Assembly (NCBI RefSeq): GCF_004634245.1
Contig: NZ_SJTF01000017.1
Location: 52,322 to 116,321, forward strand
DNA: 64,000 nucleotides
Reading direction: 5' to 3'
From: Flavobacterium foetidum
GTDB taxonomy: Bacteria > Bacteroidota > Bacteroidia > Flavobacteriales > Flavobacteriaceae
Part shown: positions 42,547 to 51,058 of the stretch, in pieces
How positions within the stretch are numbered: position 1 is the stretch's first letter
How the letters are laid out: each line of letters starts with the position of its first letter
The notes under the pieces: generated by a model
What the model saw: only the letters and a program-made list of their open reading frames with translations
Database searches by the model: none
Told to the model about the DNA's origin: nothing
Made by a program: the position numbers and the translations under genes

Positions 42547-43725
42547 TTAAGCTTTCATTAAAAGCTCAACAGTTTTTATTTTCAAATTATCTCCAGAAGC
42601 AAGCATCAGAGCTGTTTCATCTTTATCATTAGTGATGTCTTTATCGGCGCCATTCTCCAAAAGCAGTTTTACTTTTCTGTAGATTTCTTTTGCAGCTTCA
42701 GCATCATAATTCACATTAAAAGCACAGACTTTGTGTAAAATAGTATTTCCCTGATTGTCTTGTTCGTTAACATCAATGCTTCCGCTGTCTAGTGCCGATT
42801 TTAGAATGCCCGATTTCTTTTCAGCAATATAATCAATACCCGATTTTGGATTTCCGTAATAGGTAGCGCAATGATTTAAGTCGGCACCATCTGATAATAA
42901 TCGTTGTAAAGAATTCAAATCAGATTCAGAATCAGACATCATTCGGATAAATTCGGTCAGCAAAGTTCTTCCGTCTTTATTGATGCTGCTGAAATCTGCC
43001 GATGAAGATTCTGCCAGAAGTTCGTACATCGGAATCGAAAATTGTTCACCAACTGCATAATAAAATGAACTGTTTTCCTGATTGTCTTTTTCGTTTGCAT
43101 CCGCTCCATTTTCTAGCAACATCGGAATGTATTCTTTTTTATGTCTTTTAACAGCATACATCAACGGCGTAGTGCCTACTACATTTTTCTCATTAATATC
43201 GACACCGTTTTCAAGCAGTATTTTGATGTATTCTTTGCCTTTTTCAGCATTCAAAGAATAATTATTCACGATTTTATGAATTAGATTTTCTTGTGAATTG
43301 CTTTTGTAATTGGCGTCGCAACCGAAATCTTCTATTAAGATTTTAATGACTTCTGGAACGGCTTCTTTTTCGATGCAATATCCCAATAAAGTCTGGTCGC
43401 TGATTTCGTCATTCACATTATCGACTTTTGATAGGATCTCTTTGAAGAAAGAAAGTGACTCGTCATCATTTTTTATATTTCTGGAAAGAGGATTGAATAT
43501 TGATTTGTCAAAACTATCCAATTCGTAGATATCCGTTTCGATAAATCCGGCTTTAATCAATCTTTCAATGAAATCAATTTCTTTGGCTTCAATAATTTTA
43601 GCGGCGATTTGGGAAAAATTATTTTTAAGATACTGCTCATTGAACTTTTCCCCGTTGTTTAGGCATTCTCTGGCCTCGTCAAATTTTCCCTGAAAAAGGA
43701 AATTTTCAATCTGGTTTGTCTGCAT
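42547..43725 (-). CDS. Ankyrin-repeat protein
   Basis: The 392-residue protein has a helical N-terminal ~100 residues, then ankyrin repeats including GTTPLMYAVKRHKKEYIPML, GNTILHKVCAF and DETALMLASGDNLKIKTVEL. It is clearly homologous to the protein at 45.7-46.9 kb: both keep the order TLLxYxxxxxxP, CDxNY, GTTPLMYA/GETPLIYA and the DKDET ending. It is cytoplasmic. Ankyrin proteins in immunity arrays are thought to bind toxins or effectors; here that is an inference. Confidence 0.85.
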   Translation of the reverse strand: MQTNQIENFLFQGKFDEARECLNNGEKFNEQYLKNNFSQIAAKIIEAKEIDFIERLIKAGFIETDIYELDSFDKSIFNPLSRNIKNDDESLSFFKEILSKVDNVNDEISDQTLLGYCIEKEAVPEVIKILIEDFGCDANYKSNSQENLIHKIVNNYSLNAEKGKEYIKILLENGVDINEKNVVGTTPLMYAVKRHKKEYIPMLLENGADANEKDNQENSSFYYAVGEQFSIPMYELLAESSSADFSSINKDGRTLLTEFIRMMSDSESDLNSLQRLLSDGADLNHCATYYGNPKSGIDYIAEKKSGILKSALDSGSIDVNEQDNQGNTILHKVCAFNVNYDAEAAKEIYRKVKLLLENGADKDITNDKDETALMLASGDNLKIKTVELLMKA

Positions 43726-43939
43726 TTGAAATATATTTAAAAATGATGATAAATTTTGATAGCGGTCTGCTTTGTAATTACTGACTTGGCAAACGATGCT
43801 GTAAGATAAAACATAAAAATCGTAAATATATTTCAGGATAAAAAGTAAAAAAGGCCATTTACAGCATAAAACTTACAGAATAGGGTTTTATAGAAAAAAA
43901 TAGAGTTGTAACTGTTTTTTCTGGAAATGAAATTTCTTT

Positions 43940-44731
43940 TTATTCCCCATAAGTTTCGGCTTCAATTTTATTCAAATCCTCAATCATGATTTGGTAATTT
44001 TCATGATTTTGAACCTGATTTAGAAAGCGAAGAGAAGACAGTGTTTTTTCTTTTACATCTTCCATGATAAATCCATTTACTTTTAGGTTTGTAAAGCCAA
44101 TTGCGACAATTGCATTGTGGTCATGAACCAAAAAATGTAGATTCTCATAATCTCTTTTTTCATCATAATCATAATTTTCGATATTAATTTCATCAATCAG
44201 TTGAATCAGATAAAAATTGTTTGAATCTTCACTTTTCAGAAATTTTTCAGCTTCTATCATGGCGTCAAAACCGGCATCATTCCCAAAAGGTGTATAAAAG
44301 TCACTAATGCTATAATAGAAATCAGCTTTAAAGTAATCATAGTAAGATGGATGCACCGTTTCTTGATTTAGACCAATTTCTGTGTTATAATAATGCTGTC
44401 TTACATATTTTGTAATATCTTCCCATTCATTTAAATCAGGCAGACGGCCTTCGAAATAGTGTTTAAAAATTTCCAAGCAATCATTTTTGGTCACTTCTTC
44501 AATGCCATATTGCGAAAAATCATTTTCGTATTCGAATCTTATTTCCAAAGTGTATTGATTTTTTCCAGAAAGCATTGTTTGTAAATAAATGGAATTGCTA
44601 ATTGCTGGGTCATTGTTAAGTATAACAAAATCTTCTTTGTCTTTGCAGTTGTTTATTTCCTTTTCGACTACATCAAAATTTTTAATTGTTCTTTCAGTTT
44701 CGTTTGTGCTCGTTATAATTGAAAACTTCAT
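43940..44731 (-). CDS. Soluble protein with a YfeS-like module
   Basis: The 263-residue acidic protein has an N-terminal alpha/beta half. A central block follows with HPSYYDYFKADFYYSISDFY and TPFGNDAGFDAM (about 123-154). The same block (HPKFRTHFTEAFYYSCFDEE, TPFGSDEGSDTL) occurs in the neighbouring WGR protein. The pattern matches the small protein YfeS of E. coli, also of unknown role. A helical C-terminus follows. The two genes lie 100 bases apart in the same direction and probably belong together. Confidence 0.65.
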   Translation of the reverse strand: MKFSIITSTNETERTIKNFDVVEKEINNCKDKEDFVILNNDPAISNSIYLQTMLSGKNQYTLEIRFEYENDFSQYGIEEVTKNDCLEIFKHYFEGRLPDLNEWEDITKYVRQHYYNTEIGLNQETVHPSYYDYFKADFYYSISDFYTPFGNDAGFDAMIEAEKFLKSEDSNNFYLIQLIDEINIENYDYDEKRDYENLHFLVHDHNAIVAIGFTNLKVNGFIMEDVKEKTLSSLRFLNQVQNHENYQIMIEDLNKIEAETYGE

Positions 44732-44831
44732 GGCGTATCTAATTTATTAGTAAATGTCAGAAAATATATTAAAGAGGATAATGCAAACGGGTTTTTACAG
44801 CTGAAGATGGATAGAATTGAGGGTAATTGAA

Positions 44832-45563
44832 TTACTTTTCTTGAAATTGCTCTAATTCACTAATCATTTTTGTGCCAATTTCTGATGGTTTTCCGCTAGT
44901 ATTCCATTTGAGTATTTCGGCTATAATCTCCATTCGCTTCATGGCATTTACGGCTAATTCTTTTAATCTTGAATCAATCTTTCCTGTAATTTTGATTTGT
45001 GCAAAAGCAGTAGCATAAGTTACCATATCACATTGCGTGAGATTCATTTCATCTGTTTTTAATAACTCTTGTATATTTTCATGAGAGATATCCTCAGCGG
45101 GAAGATAAGTCATGTCCCAATATTCTTCAATCATCTTTTTCGGAAAAGTAGCAAAGTCAAAGGTTTTGCTTTTGCGTAAATCTTCTACAATTTGAGCCAA
45201 AGTATCCGAGCCCTCATCACTGCCAAAAGGTGTTTCCTCGTCAAAACAACTGTAATAAAATGCCTCAGTAAAATGGGTACGAAATTTTGGATGAGAGGTC
45301 AATGGATGCAATCCGATTTCTTCATCATCAAAATAGTAATGATTATTACAATCAAATTCTGGATAAAGTTTATAGCCTTTTTTCTTTTTAGAATCAATCA
45401 GTTTCGTAGCCTCTTTTTGACAATCTGCTGCACTTTCAAATTCCTTAATCTGATATTTTCCAGTCGTTCCCGTTTTGCCATAATTGACAGCAAATGCAGA
45501 TTCATCATGTTCAATTCGCCAGAATTTATCACTTTTCCCGTCATTGTATCGATATGCCTCCAT
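44832..45563 (-). CDS. WGR domain protein with a YfeS-like module
   Basis: The 243-residue protein opens with a WGR domain (about 1-60: FWRIEHDESAFAVNYGKTGT, GKYQIKEFESAADCQKEATK). A YfeS-like module follows (about 82-120, HPKFRTHFTEAFYYS and TPFGSDEGSD), and then a helical tail. WGR domains bind nucleic acid in PARPs and MolR-type proteins; bacterial copies occur in toxin/immunity loci. The sharing of the second module with the next gene suggests an exchanged or duplicated domain. It is cytoplasmic. Confidence 0.78.
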   Translation of the reverse strand: MEAYRYNDGKSDKFWRIEHDESAFAVNYGKTGTTGKYQIKEFESAADCQKEATKLIDSKKKKGYKLYPEFDCNNHYYFDDEEIGLHPLTSHPKFRTHFTEAFYYSCFDEETPFGSDEGSDTLAQIVEDLRKSKTFDFATFPKKMIEEYWDMTYLPAEDISHENIQELLKTDEMNLTQCDMVTYATAFAQIKITGKIDSRLKELAVNAMKRMEIIAEILKWNTSGKPSEIGTKMISELEQFQEK

Positions 45564-45706
45564 AAGATTTTTTGGTTTTTAAAGTTATTTGTTTTTCAAT
45601 TTGTCATTTTGATGCATTAAAATAATTAAAGTTCGATTTTTTAGTAAGTCTCACTTTTGCGAAAATAGATTTCTGGCATTGTAATCACTATTGATTTTGA
45701 TATTGA

Positions 45707-46888
45707 TTACTTCTTAGCAAGCAACAACTCTACAGTTTTGCCCTTGGCATCGTCTAATATGGCGAGCATCATTGGAGTTTCGTCTTTATCATTCAAAGCC
45801 TCAGGATCGGCTCCTTGTTCTACCAATAGTTTTACTTTACGATATACTTCTTTTGCTGTTTCGCTATTTCCGCCAATATAGGATGCACAAACATGATGCA
45901 GAATGGTGTTGCCGTTATTATCTTTTTCGTAAATATCAATAAATCCCTGTTCCACAACAAATTTTAATACTTCAAGATTTTTGTCTGCCAATAAAGAAAT
46001 AGCCGATATTTGATTGCCATGAGGACCTAAAACGGTCTGCGAAAAATAAGCTCCTGCTTCTATTAATTTTGGCAGTAATTCCATGTTATATTCTTCTCCC
46101 TGAAACTGTTTCATAAAAGCAATAAAGGACGTTTCGCCATAACGGTTAAGTGTTTCAAAATCTGGTGAAGCATGTTTTTTCATAATCTCAAATGCCACAT
46201 TTCGATTGCCATAAGCCATCGTATAATAAAACGCAGAGCATTTATAATTATCCGTTTCGTTTGGGTCTGCACCATTATCCATTAATGTTTTGACGTATAA
46301 ATCGGCACCTTTTTTTACAGCATATATTAATGGTGTTTCGCCTTCATTGTTTTTCTGGTTAATATCGATACCCGCATTTATCAGCATAATAAACCATACC
46401 AATTTGGTGTCTTCATGTATCATGTGCCAATAAATATCGATAATGTCGTGCAGATAGGTGTGACCGCTACTGCTTCTGTAATTAACATCACAGCCGGCTT
46501 CTGCAAGCATATAAAAAAATTCGGCTGGCAACCCTCTGTCAAGGTAGTAACTCAATAATGTTTTGTTGCTTACTTCCTCATTGATATTTTGAGTGTTTGA
46601 AACGATATGCCAAAAAAGTCCTAGATTTTTTTCGGTAGGGGGTGTGTCGTAATTGAAAACGGAATAAATAGTGCTAAAAAAACTATCGTATTCATAAAGA
46701 TCCAATACATATTTAGTTCTTTCAAAAATGCCAAATGCGAAATCTCCCGCATCTTCTGCCATTAGGGACTGAATGGGATTCAGCATGGCTTCAGGCTCAA
46801 ACCATTCGTCAGGAAAACCGTAGCCTGCATTTATGTAATCGTATATGGCCTGTGCATCTTTAAAGTTTTGTGTGCCAATTGTAAACAT
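45707..46888 (-). CDS. Ankyrin-repeat protein, paralog of the 42.5-kb gene
   Basis: The 393-residue protein is homologous along its length to the protein at 42547-43725. It has SNKTLLSYYLDRGLPAEFFY, AGCDVNYRSSSGHTYLHDII, GETPLIYAVKKGADLYVKTL, NGNTILHHVCASYIGG and the C-terminal LVEQGADPEALNDKDETPMM. The N-terminal ~100 residues are diverged. There is no signal peptide. The duplication brackets the two YfeS-module genes, giving the order ankyrin, YfeS, WGR-YfeS, ankyrin. Confidence 0.85.
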   Translation of the reverse strand: MFTIGTQNFKDAQAIYDYINAGYGFPDEWFEPEAMLNPIQSLMAEDAGDFAFGIFERTKYVLDLYEYDSFFSTIYSVFNYDTPPTEKNLGLFWHIVSNTQNINEEVSNKTLLSYYLDRGLPAEFFYMLAEAGCDVNYRSSSGHTYLHDIIDIYWHMIHEDTKLVWFIMLINAGIDINQKNNEGETPLIYAVKKGADLYVKTLMDNGADPNETDNYKCSAFYYTMAYGNRNVAFEIMKKHASPDFETLNRYGETSFIAFMKQFQGEEYNMELLPKLIEAGAYFSQTVLGPHGNQISAISLLADKNLEVLKFVVEQGFIDIYEKDNNGNTILHHVCASYIGGNSETAKEVYRKVKLLVEQGADPEALNDKDETPMMLAILDDAKGKTVELLLAKK

Positions 46889-46921
46889 GTTTTTTAGTGT
46901 TTTTTATTTGCATTTCACTTT

Positions 46922-47344
46922 CTAATATTGGGTTCGATCACTGCTTTTGCGACAAAAACACTCGCATTGTTTTTTTCTTATTATCCATTCTGCTAAAAAA
47001 ACCGTCAGTACGCCCAAGACATAAGACCATATATCTTTCCATGCGAAAGAGGTGCCGATAACAATCCTTGCCAGTTTGTTGTCTATGCCCATGCGGTCAA
47101 CAAAATCAAAGTATTGCATGGTTTCTATCAGAAATGAAAATAAAAGAACGGCTATACTTGTCTGAAAAACTGGCGTGTTTAGGAATGATCTGACAAAACA
47201 GTAAATTAATATCACAACCAAATAATCTCCTCCGTAAGGGCGAATAATAGTATCGTGTACATATATGCCGATACAAACTTCGGTTAGGAATATTAATACG
47301 GTAAGAATAAAATAAGTCAGGCTAAATTTTAAAAATTTACGCAT
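46922..47344 (-). CDS. DUF2809 membrane protein
   Basis: The 140-residue protein has four membrane helices and the DUF2809 landmarks: DTIIRPYGGDYLVVILIYCF (about 31-50), LLFSFLIETMQYFDFVDRMG (about 87-106) and KDIWSYVLGVLTVFLAEW. The C-terminus is Cys-rich (KKQCECFCRKSS). DUF2809 proteins are widespread, small and uncharacterised; they resemble VanZ-type proteins in layout. The gene lies 33 bases from the ankyrin gene downstream. Confidence 0.82.
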   Translation of the reverse strand: MRKFLKFSLTYFILTVLIFLTEVCIGIYVHDTIIRPYGGDYLVVILIYCFVRSFLNTPVFQTSIAVLLFSFLIETMQYFDFVDRMGIDNKLARIVIGTSFAWKDIWSYVLGVLTVFLAEWIIRKKQCECFCRKSSDRTQY

Positions 47345-47484
47345 GTTGTTTGTGAATGGATGATTCGATTTTGTCTAAAATATGTTTCTTAAATGTTGGG
47401 CCTCAATCTTTATGTCAAAAGCGAGATATGCTTTAAGGTTACAGATTGTAAATCCGCACTATTGGGATTGATTTTTTTCTATTT

Positions 47485-47683
47485 TAACTCGTTGGGTGAA
47501 ATTATTTTTAACACATAGAAACATAGTTTAACTAAACTTAAAAAAGGCGTTTCACTAGTCTAAATGCACATAGTTTAGCTATGTTTGGAAACTTGTTTGT
47601 TCCATTTTCTTTTTTCGGCACAAAAAACTATGCTTCTATGTGTTAAAATGCTTTTATTTTTTTTAATTACACCCAACGGGTTA
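47485..47683. mobile_element. MITE-like palindromic element, near-identical copy
   Basis: Nearly the same sequence as 14507-14702 over ~196 bases (a few substitutions and a longer T run), 33 kb away. This implies recent movement or gene conversion. The gap 47345-47785 also holds the dyad ACAGATTGTAAATC and a block (TTCTCCGAATTTCATTCCG) related to spacer S2. Confidence 0.85.
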
Positions 47684-47785
47684 TTTTATTTTTTAGATAT
47701 TCTTTATTAAACATTTAGAAGAAAATTTAAAAGTCAAAGGATTGACTTCTCCGAATTTCATTCCGTGCAGAAGTGTTGGAGAAGT

Positions 47786-48289
47786 TTAACTTTCCCAAGC
47801 TAAATGATCCAAATTGCCGTTTTCATCTGTTTTTACTGCAATTATTTGGTCAGTCAAATCTTTACTAACGGTATAATCAAACACTGCATAGTAAGATGAA
47901 TTATACTTTTTATCAGGATACAATCCTACTCTTACCAAATGGATCATAGCCATAAATTGTTTTTCTTTGTCTCCCTCTAAGTCTATGTTGAGTTCTTCCA
48001 GAAATTCATCTCCATAATCCTCAACATGTTCTGTTACAAATTGTTTTACGGTGTCTCCATTTTCGTCATCGTAATCATGTTTTATAAACATTATGTTTTG
48101 TTTATCATAATCTTCGATGTTTTCAAGAAAATTTTTAATGACATCCATGCCACTTCTGTCAATAGCTGTTTTTCCAAAATTGAGATCAATTCCAATTTCT
48201 CTTCCATTTAATTGGATTGAAATACGATAATCTTCTTCTAAATTATCTGGATTTATCAATCCAAAATAGGGTAATAAATAATCCGTCAT
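47786..48289 (-). CDS. DUF2004 domain protein
   Basis: The 167-residue acidic protein begins with LLPYFGLINPDNLEEDYRIS, then IGIDLNFGKTAIDRSGMDVI, the typical DUF2004 opening. It continues with QFVTEHVEDYGDEFLEELNI and a C-terminal NSSYYAVFDYTVSKDLTDQI. DUF2004 proteins are short soluble proteins often seen in immunity clusters. There is no signal peptide. Confidence 0.8.
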   Translation of the reverse strand: MTDYLLPYFGLINPDNLEEDYRISIQLNGREIGIDLNFGKTAIDRSGMDVIKNFLENIEDYDKQNIMFIKHDYDDENGDTVKQFVTEHVEDYGDEFLEELNIDLEGDKEKQFMAMIHLVRVGLYPDKKYNSSYYAVFDYTVSKDLTDQIIAVKTDENGNLDHLAWES

Positions 48290-48378
48290 TTATTTTGTGT
48301 TTTTAGTATTTATTTCTTGGCTTTTTTTTGCGTTGGATGTTTTTTGACAAAGCCATCTGAATACAGAGTGTTTAGCAT

Positions 48379-48440
48379 TTTATGTTGTACAAAGTCAAAA
48401 AGGCATTGCATAGCAATTATGAGTACTTTGTGCAAAGGTT
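48379..48440. repeat. Direct repeat flanking the 48.5-49.1 kb gene, copy 1
   Basis: TTTATGTTGTACAAAGTCAAAAAGGCATTGCATAGCAATTAT (in part) resembles 49175-49233 (TTTATGTGAAGTCAAAAAGACATTTGCAGAGCAATTAT, in part). Both copies have the same orientation on either side of one gene. Confidence 0.7.
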
Positions 48441-48450
48441 GCATTTGAGA

Positions 48451-49086
48451 TTAATTAAAATTATATGGATAGCCAATTTCGTTCAGGTCGTTTTCCAGTT
48501 GTTCCCAATCTTCAAGTTCTTCAACAATTGATAATACCATTTCTTTTGTCAAAGTTTGTCCATTATAAATTTTTGTCACTGTGTTTAACGGAATACCACT
48601 TTCAATATAACTTTCTTCAAAATATTCTGTTGCCCAGTCTATATAGGTTTGCGGATTACCATCAAAAATATTCAACATTTCTTCTGAATTATCGTCATAG
48701 TTTTCTATTTGCCCTACTTGCCAGTTTTGTTGTTCGGTTGTCCACAAGCAAAAAGTTGTTCCAATTGTTTTTACAGGTTCGCTAAAAATAAATTCATCAA
48801 AAATTGAGGGTAAATTCTTAGTTAATTTTTGTTTTTCTTGTTGCACAAATTCGTGTGCAAATCCGTTTATTACACATCCGTCCAGTCTGAACAAAATGAG
48901 CATTTGGTCGCCCGAACCATTTCGCATTTCACAAAATTCTTCATTATCTGTCCATTTGTTGTTGTAAGAATAATAGCGATATTCCCATTCTTGTGAAATA
49001 ATTGCATCCAAAACCGAAATGGCTTTACAAATTGTTTGTAATGTTTCTTTGTTTGGTAACGCTGTGTAATCTTTTGTTGAAATCAT
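48451..49086 (-). CDS. Immunity-type protein of a recognised but unnamed family
   Basis: From the ATG at 49086 (an in-frame ATG at 49107 is possible) the 211-residue protein reads ISTKDYTALPNKETLQTICK, AISVLDAIISQEWEYRYYSY, NEEFCEMRNGSGDQMLILF and VINGFAHEF. This set of motifs defines a family frequent in short-gene arrays of Bacteroidota and Proteobacteria that I know only as hypothetical or immunity-like. It is cytoplasmic. The gene is bracketed by ~60-bp direct repeats, as expected of a movable cassette. Confidence 0.65.
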   Translation of the reverse strand: MISTKDYTALPNKETLQTICKAISVLDAIISQEWEYRYYSYNNKWTDNEEFCEMRNGSGDQMLILFRLDGCVINGFAHEFVQQEKQKLTKNLPSIFDEFIFSEPVKTIGTTFCLWTTEQQNWQVGQIENYDDNSEEMLNIFDGNPQTYIDWATEYFEESYIESGIPLNTVTKIYNGQTLTKEMVLSIVEELEDWEQLENDLNEIGYPYNFN

Positions 49087-49174
49087 ATGTTTGTTTAAGA
49101 CTGGCATTATTTATTAACGATTGAACCTTGTTCTTCAAAGTCTTCTATAAAACTAAAATAGTACTTAACAGTTT

Positions 49175-49233
49175 GATTTTATGTGAAGTCAAAAAGACAT
49201 TTGCAGAGCAATTATAGACACTTGGTAGCGGTT
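49175..49233. repeat. Direct repeat flanking the 48.5-49.1 kb gene, copy 2
   Basis: Partner of 48379-48440. Its right end touches the stop codon of the CbrC-like gene. Confidence 0.7.
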
Positions 49234-49745
49234 TAATCAGCGTCGATATGAATTCTGTGTTTTCCGCAATGCAGGCATTGAAATAAATATCCTCCAAGTG
49301 TTTCTTCTTCAATTCCTTCTATTAATTCTTCGACATCTCCATAACCGCTATTTTCAAGATCTTCTTCTAAATCGGCCATATGTTCTTTAATGTGTTTTGG
49401 TTTTGCAAAACCTATAAATGCACAAAGATCATCGCAATATGACAGCCAAACTTCTTGTTGCCAGCCGAAATAACCAGGCGAGCGTTTCGTTACTTCCTCA
49501 ACAGCATCTAAATTTTTACAATCTTCTATGCTAGCTGCATCCTGAAATTCGCCGTCAAATTTTTTTGAGGCTGAACCATTACTAATGCACCAAGGACAAA
49601 TTTTTTCAATATCTTCAATACTGTAAAACGGTCCGTCATACGAATATTCACTTTTGTTGCCACAATATTCACAAACAATATTTTTCTTTTTGATTATTTT
49701 CAGTTTGTAAGCATTCGGGTTGTATTTAAATTCTGGTAACTCCAT
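49233..49745 (-). CDS. CbrC (UPF0167) family protein
   Basis: The 170-residue protein has the UPF0167 layout: LPEFKYNPNAYKL at the start, CEYCGNKSEYSYDGPFYS (about 25-42), CPWCISNGSASKKFDGEFQD (about 51-70), then WLSYCDDLCAFIG and a C-terminal FQCLHCGKHRIHIDAD. The paired CxxC motifs should bind zinc. E. coli CbrC is linked to colicin E2 tolerance, and family members occur next to contact-dependent toxins, so an immunity role fits this island. There is no signal peptide. Confidence 0.85.
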   Translation of the reverse strand: MELPEFKYNPNAYKLKIIKKKNIVCEYCGNKSEYSYDGPFYSIEDIEKICPWCISNGSASKKFDGEFQDAASIEDCKNLDAVEEVTKRSPGYFGWQQEVWLSYCDDLCAFIGFAKPKHIKEHMADLEEDLENSGYGDVEELIEGIEEETLGGYLFQCLHCGKHRIHIDAD

Positions 49746-49877
49746 ATTTTTTTCGGTGTTAATAGTTAATGTTGTAGGTTTTATTTGTATAAGATTATTC
49801 TTAGCCTTGCTTTATGTTGTAAAATGGACAAAATAGGTTTCTTTGGCTCAGATCAAGTTTGAAATAAGTTGTTAGAA

Positions 49878-49914
49878 AAAAAGCCGTCCCTAATATTTTA
49901 GAGACAGCTTTAAT
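49878..49914 (-). terminator. Terminator of the DUF3592-like gene
   Basis: On the minus strand AAAGCTGTCTCTAA pairs with TTAGGGACGGCTTT (two mismatches or wobbles), followed by T7. It is placed 14 bases after the stop of the gene at 49928. Confidence 0.75.
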
Positions 49915-49927
49915 TTGATTGAAAATG

Positions 49928-50287
49928 TTACATTACATCATTGTAGCTTTTTTCATCCACACATTCTGTTGGGTCTGATGGGTTGTAATACACTTTCATT
50001 TTTTCACCTATATCTTTTCCTGTAGTGGTGTTATCCAAGATTTTTACGGTTTGCAGTTTGTTTTCTTTGTCTTTGAACTGAACCACCCAAGTGGCGATTT
50101 TTTTGATAGCACTGCCGCGATACTCTATTGTTAAAATTGTACCTTCTGCCTCTACATACGTTTCATATTTTTTACGAGTTTCATTATGACTGAACGAATC
50201 TGGACCGTAGTTGTAGAGCCAAAAGGCAAAAATACCTGCTGCCACTACAAGAATAATAAAAATGACTTTTGCTGCCTTGCTTTGCAT
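49928..50287 (-). CDS. DUF3592-like membrane protein
   Basis: The 119-residue protein has one N-terminal membrane helix (AAKVIFIILVVAAGIFAFWL). A soluble domain follows with VEAEGTILTIEYRGSAIKK, WVVQFKDKENKLQTVKI and KMKVYYNPSDPTECVDEKSY. The order of a transport-like strand, a 'phxxV' strand and a VxYxPxxP ending is typical of DUF3592. It lies 18 bases after the lipoprotein gene, so they form a two-gene transcript closed by the terminator at 49878-49914. Confidence 0.72.
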   Translation of the reverse strand: MQSKAAKVIFIILVVAAGIFAFWLYNYGPDSFSHNETRKKYETYVEAEGTILTIEYRGSAIKKIATWVVQFKDKENKLQTVKILDNTTTGKDIGEKMKVYYNPSDPTECVDEKSYNDVM

Positions 50288-50305
50288 AATTTAGTAAGTT
50301 ATGGG

Positions 50306-50809
50306 TTATTTGTGAATAGTTACATTATCTAAGTAATATGTATTGTTGATATAAATTAGTGTACCGCTAAATTTGAATTTTCCTGTTGGCAGTTCCTGAT
50401 AATCATCTGTAATATATTTTAATGTTGCATTAGTGAATTTTTCGGTTGCCAGGGCAACATTTCTTTCTTCTTCTCCAGAAAGACGTATTTTGTCTCCTCC
50501 AAAAAACAAATTCACCTCTATAAGTTTTTCGCCTTTGCAATCAGGCTCAGTCCGAATTTCCATTTTGTTTTTTTCGCCTACTCTTACATTGCCAAACATG
50601 CCACAAATTGCAGGATAGCCTTCTATTTCGACCAATTTCCCGTTCAAAGATTGGTCTTTTTCTAGAGATTTAACTTGTTCAATGGTAAGCAACTGACCTT
50701 GTTTGGATGGTTCTCCTTTTTTTGTACATGCGGTAAAAATGAAAGTTATAGCTAAGAAAATTGCAATTGGCGCAATTTTAGTTTTGTGTCCATTTAGCAT
50801 TTTTTTCAT
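50306..50809 (-). CDS. Lipoprotein, possibly OB-fold
   Basis: The start at 50809 (one seven codons upstream is possible) gives a lipoprotein signal ending LAITFIFTAC. The 167-residue protein contains LNGKLVEIEGYPAICGMFGN, VRVGEKNKMEIRTEPDCKGE and a C-terminal GKFKFSGTLIYINNTYYLDN. The strand order of 'GKxVxVxGY' followed by 'LxGTLxYxNxxYYL' resembles small OB-fold (tRNA_anti-like) lipoproteins. It is the last minus-strand gene of the island; ricT lies 250 bases away, divergently. Confidence 0.65.
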   Translation of the reverse strand: MKKMLNGHKTKIAPIAIFLAITFIFTACTKKGEPSKQGQLLTIEQVKSLEKDQSLNGKLVEIEGYPAICGMFGNVRVGEKNKMEIRTEPDCKGEKLIEVNLFFGGDKIRLSGEEERNVALATEKFTNATLKYITDDYQELPTGKFKFSGTLIYINNTYYLDNVTIHK

Positions 50810-51058
50810 GTTTGAAATTTTCTGATTCATGTAATAGTTTTTGCAATATTAAAAGTTGTAAAACTATAGAAGGAAACAAGAGCAAAGTGGATAATTCGGA
50901 CATTTAAACAATAAAATAAGACAAAAAATATACTGTTTTCGAATCAACACCCACTTATTAGATTTAATCCATAAAAAGCAAAATAAAAAAAATACTATCT
51001 TTACCGATCAAACGTTTATGAACTTAAGCTGCATTCTGGCAGCACTACATATATAATT

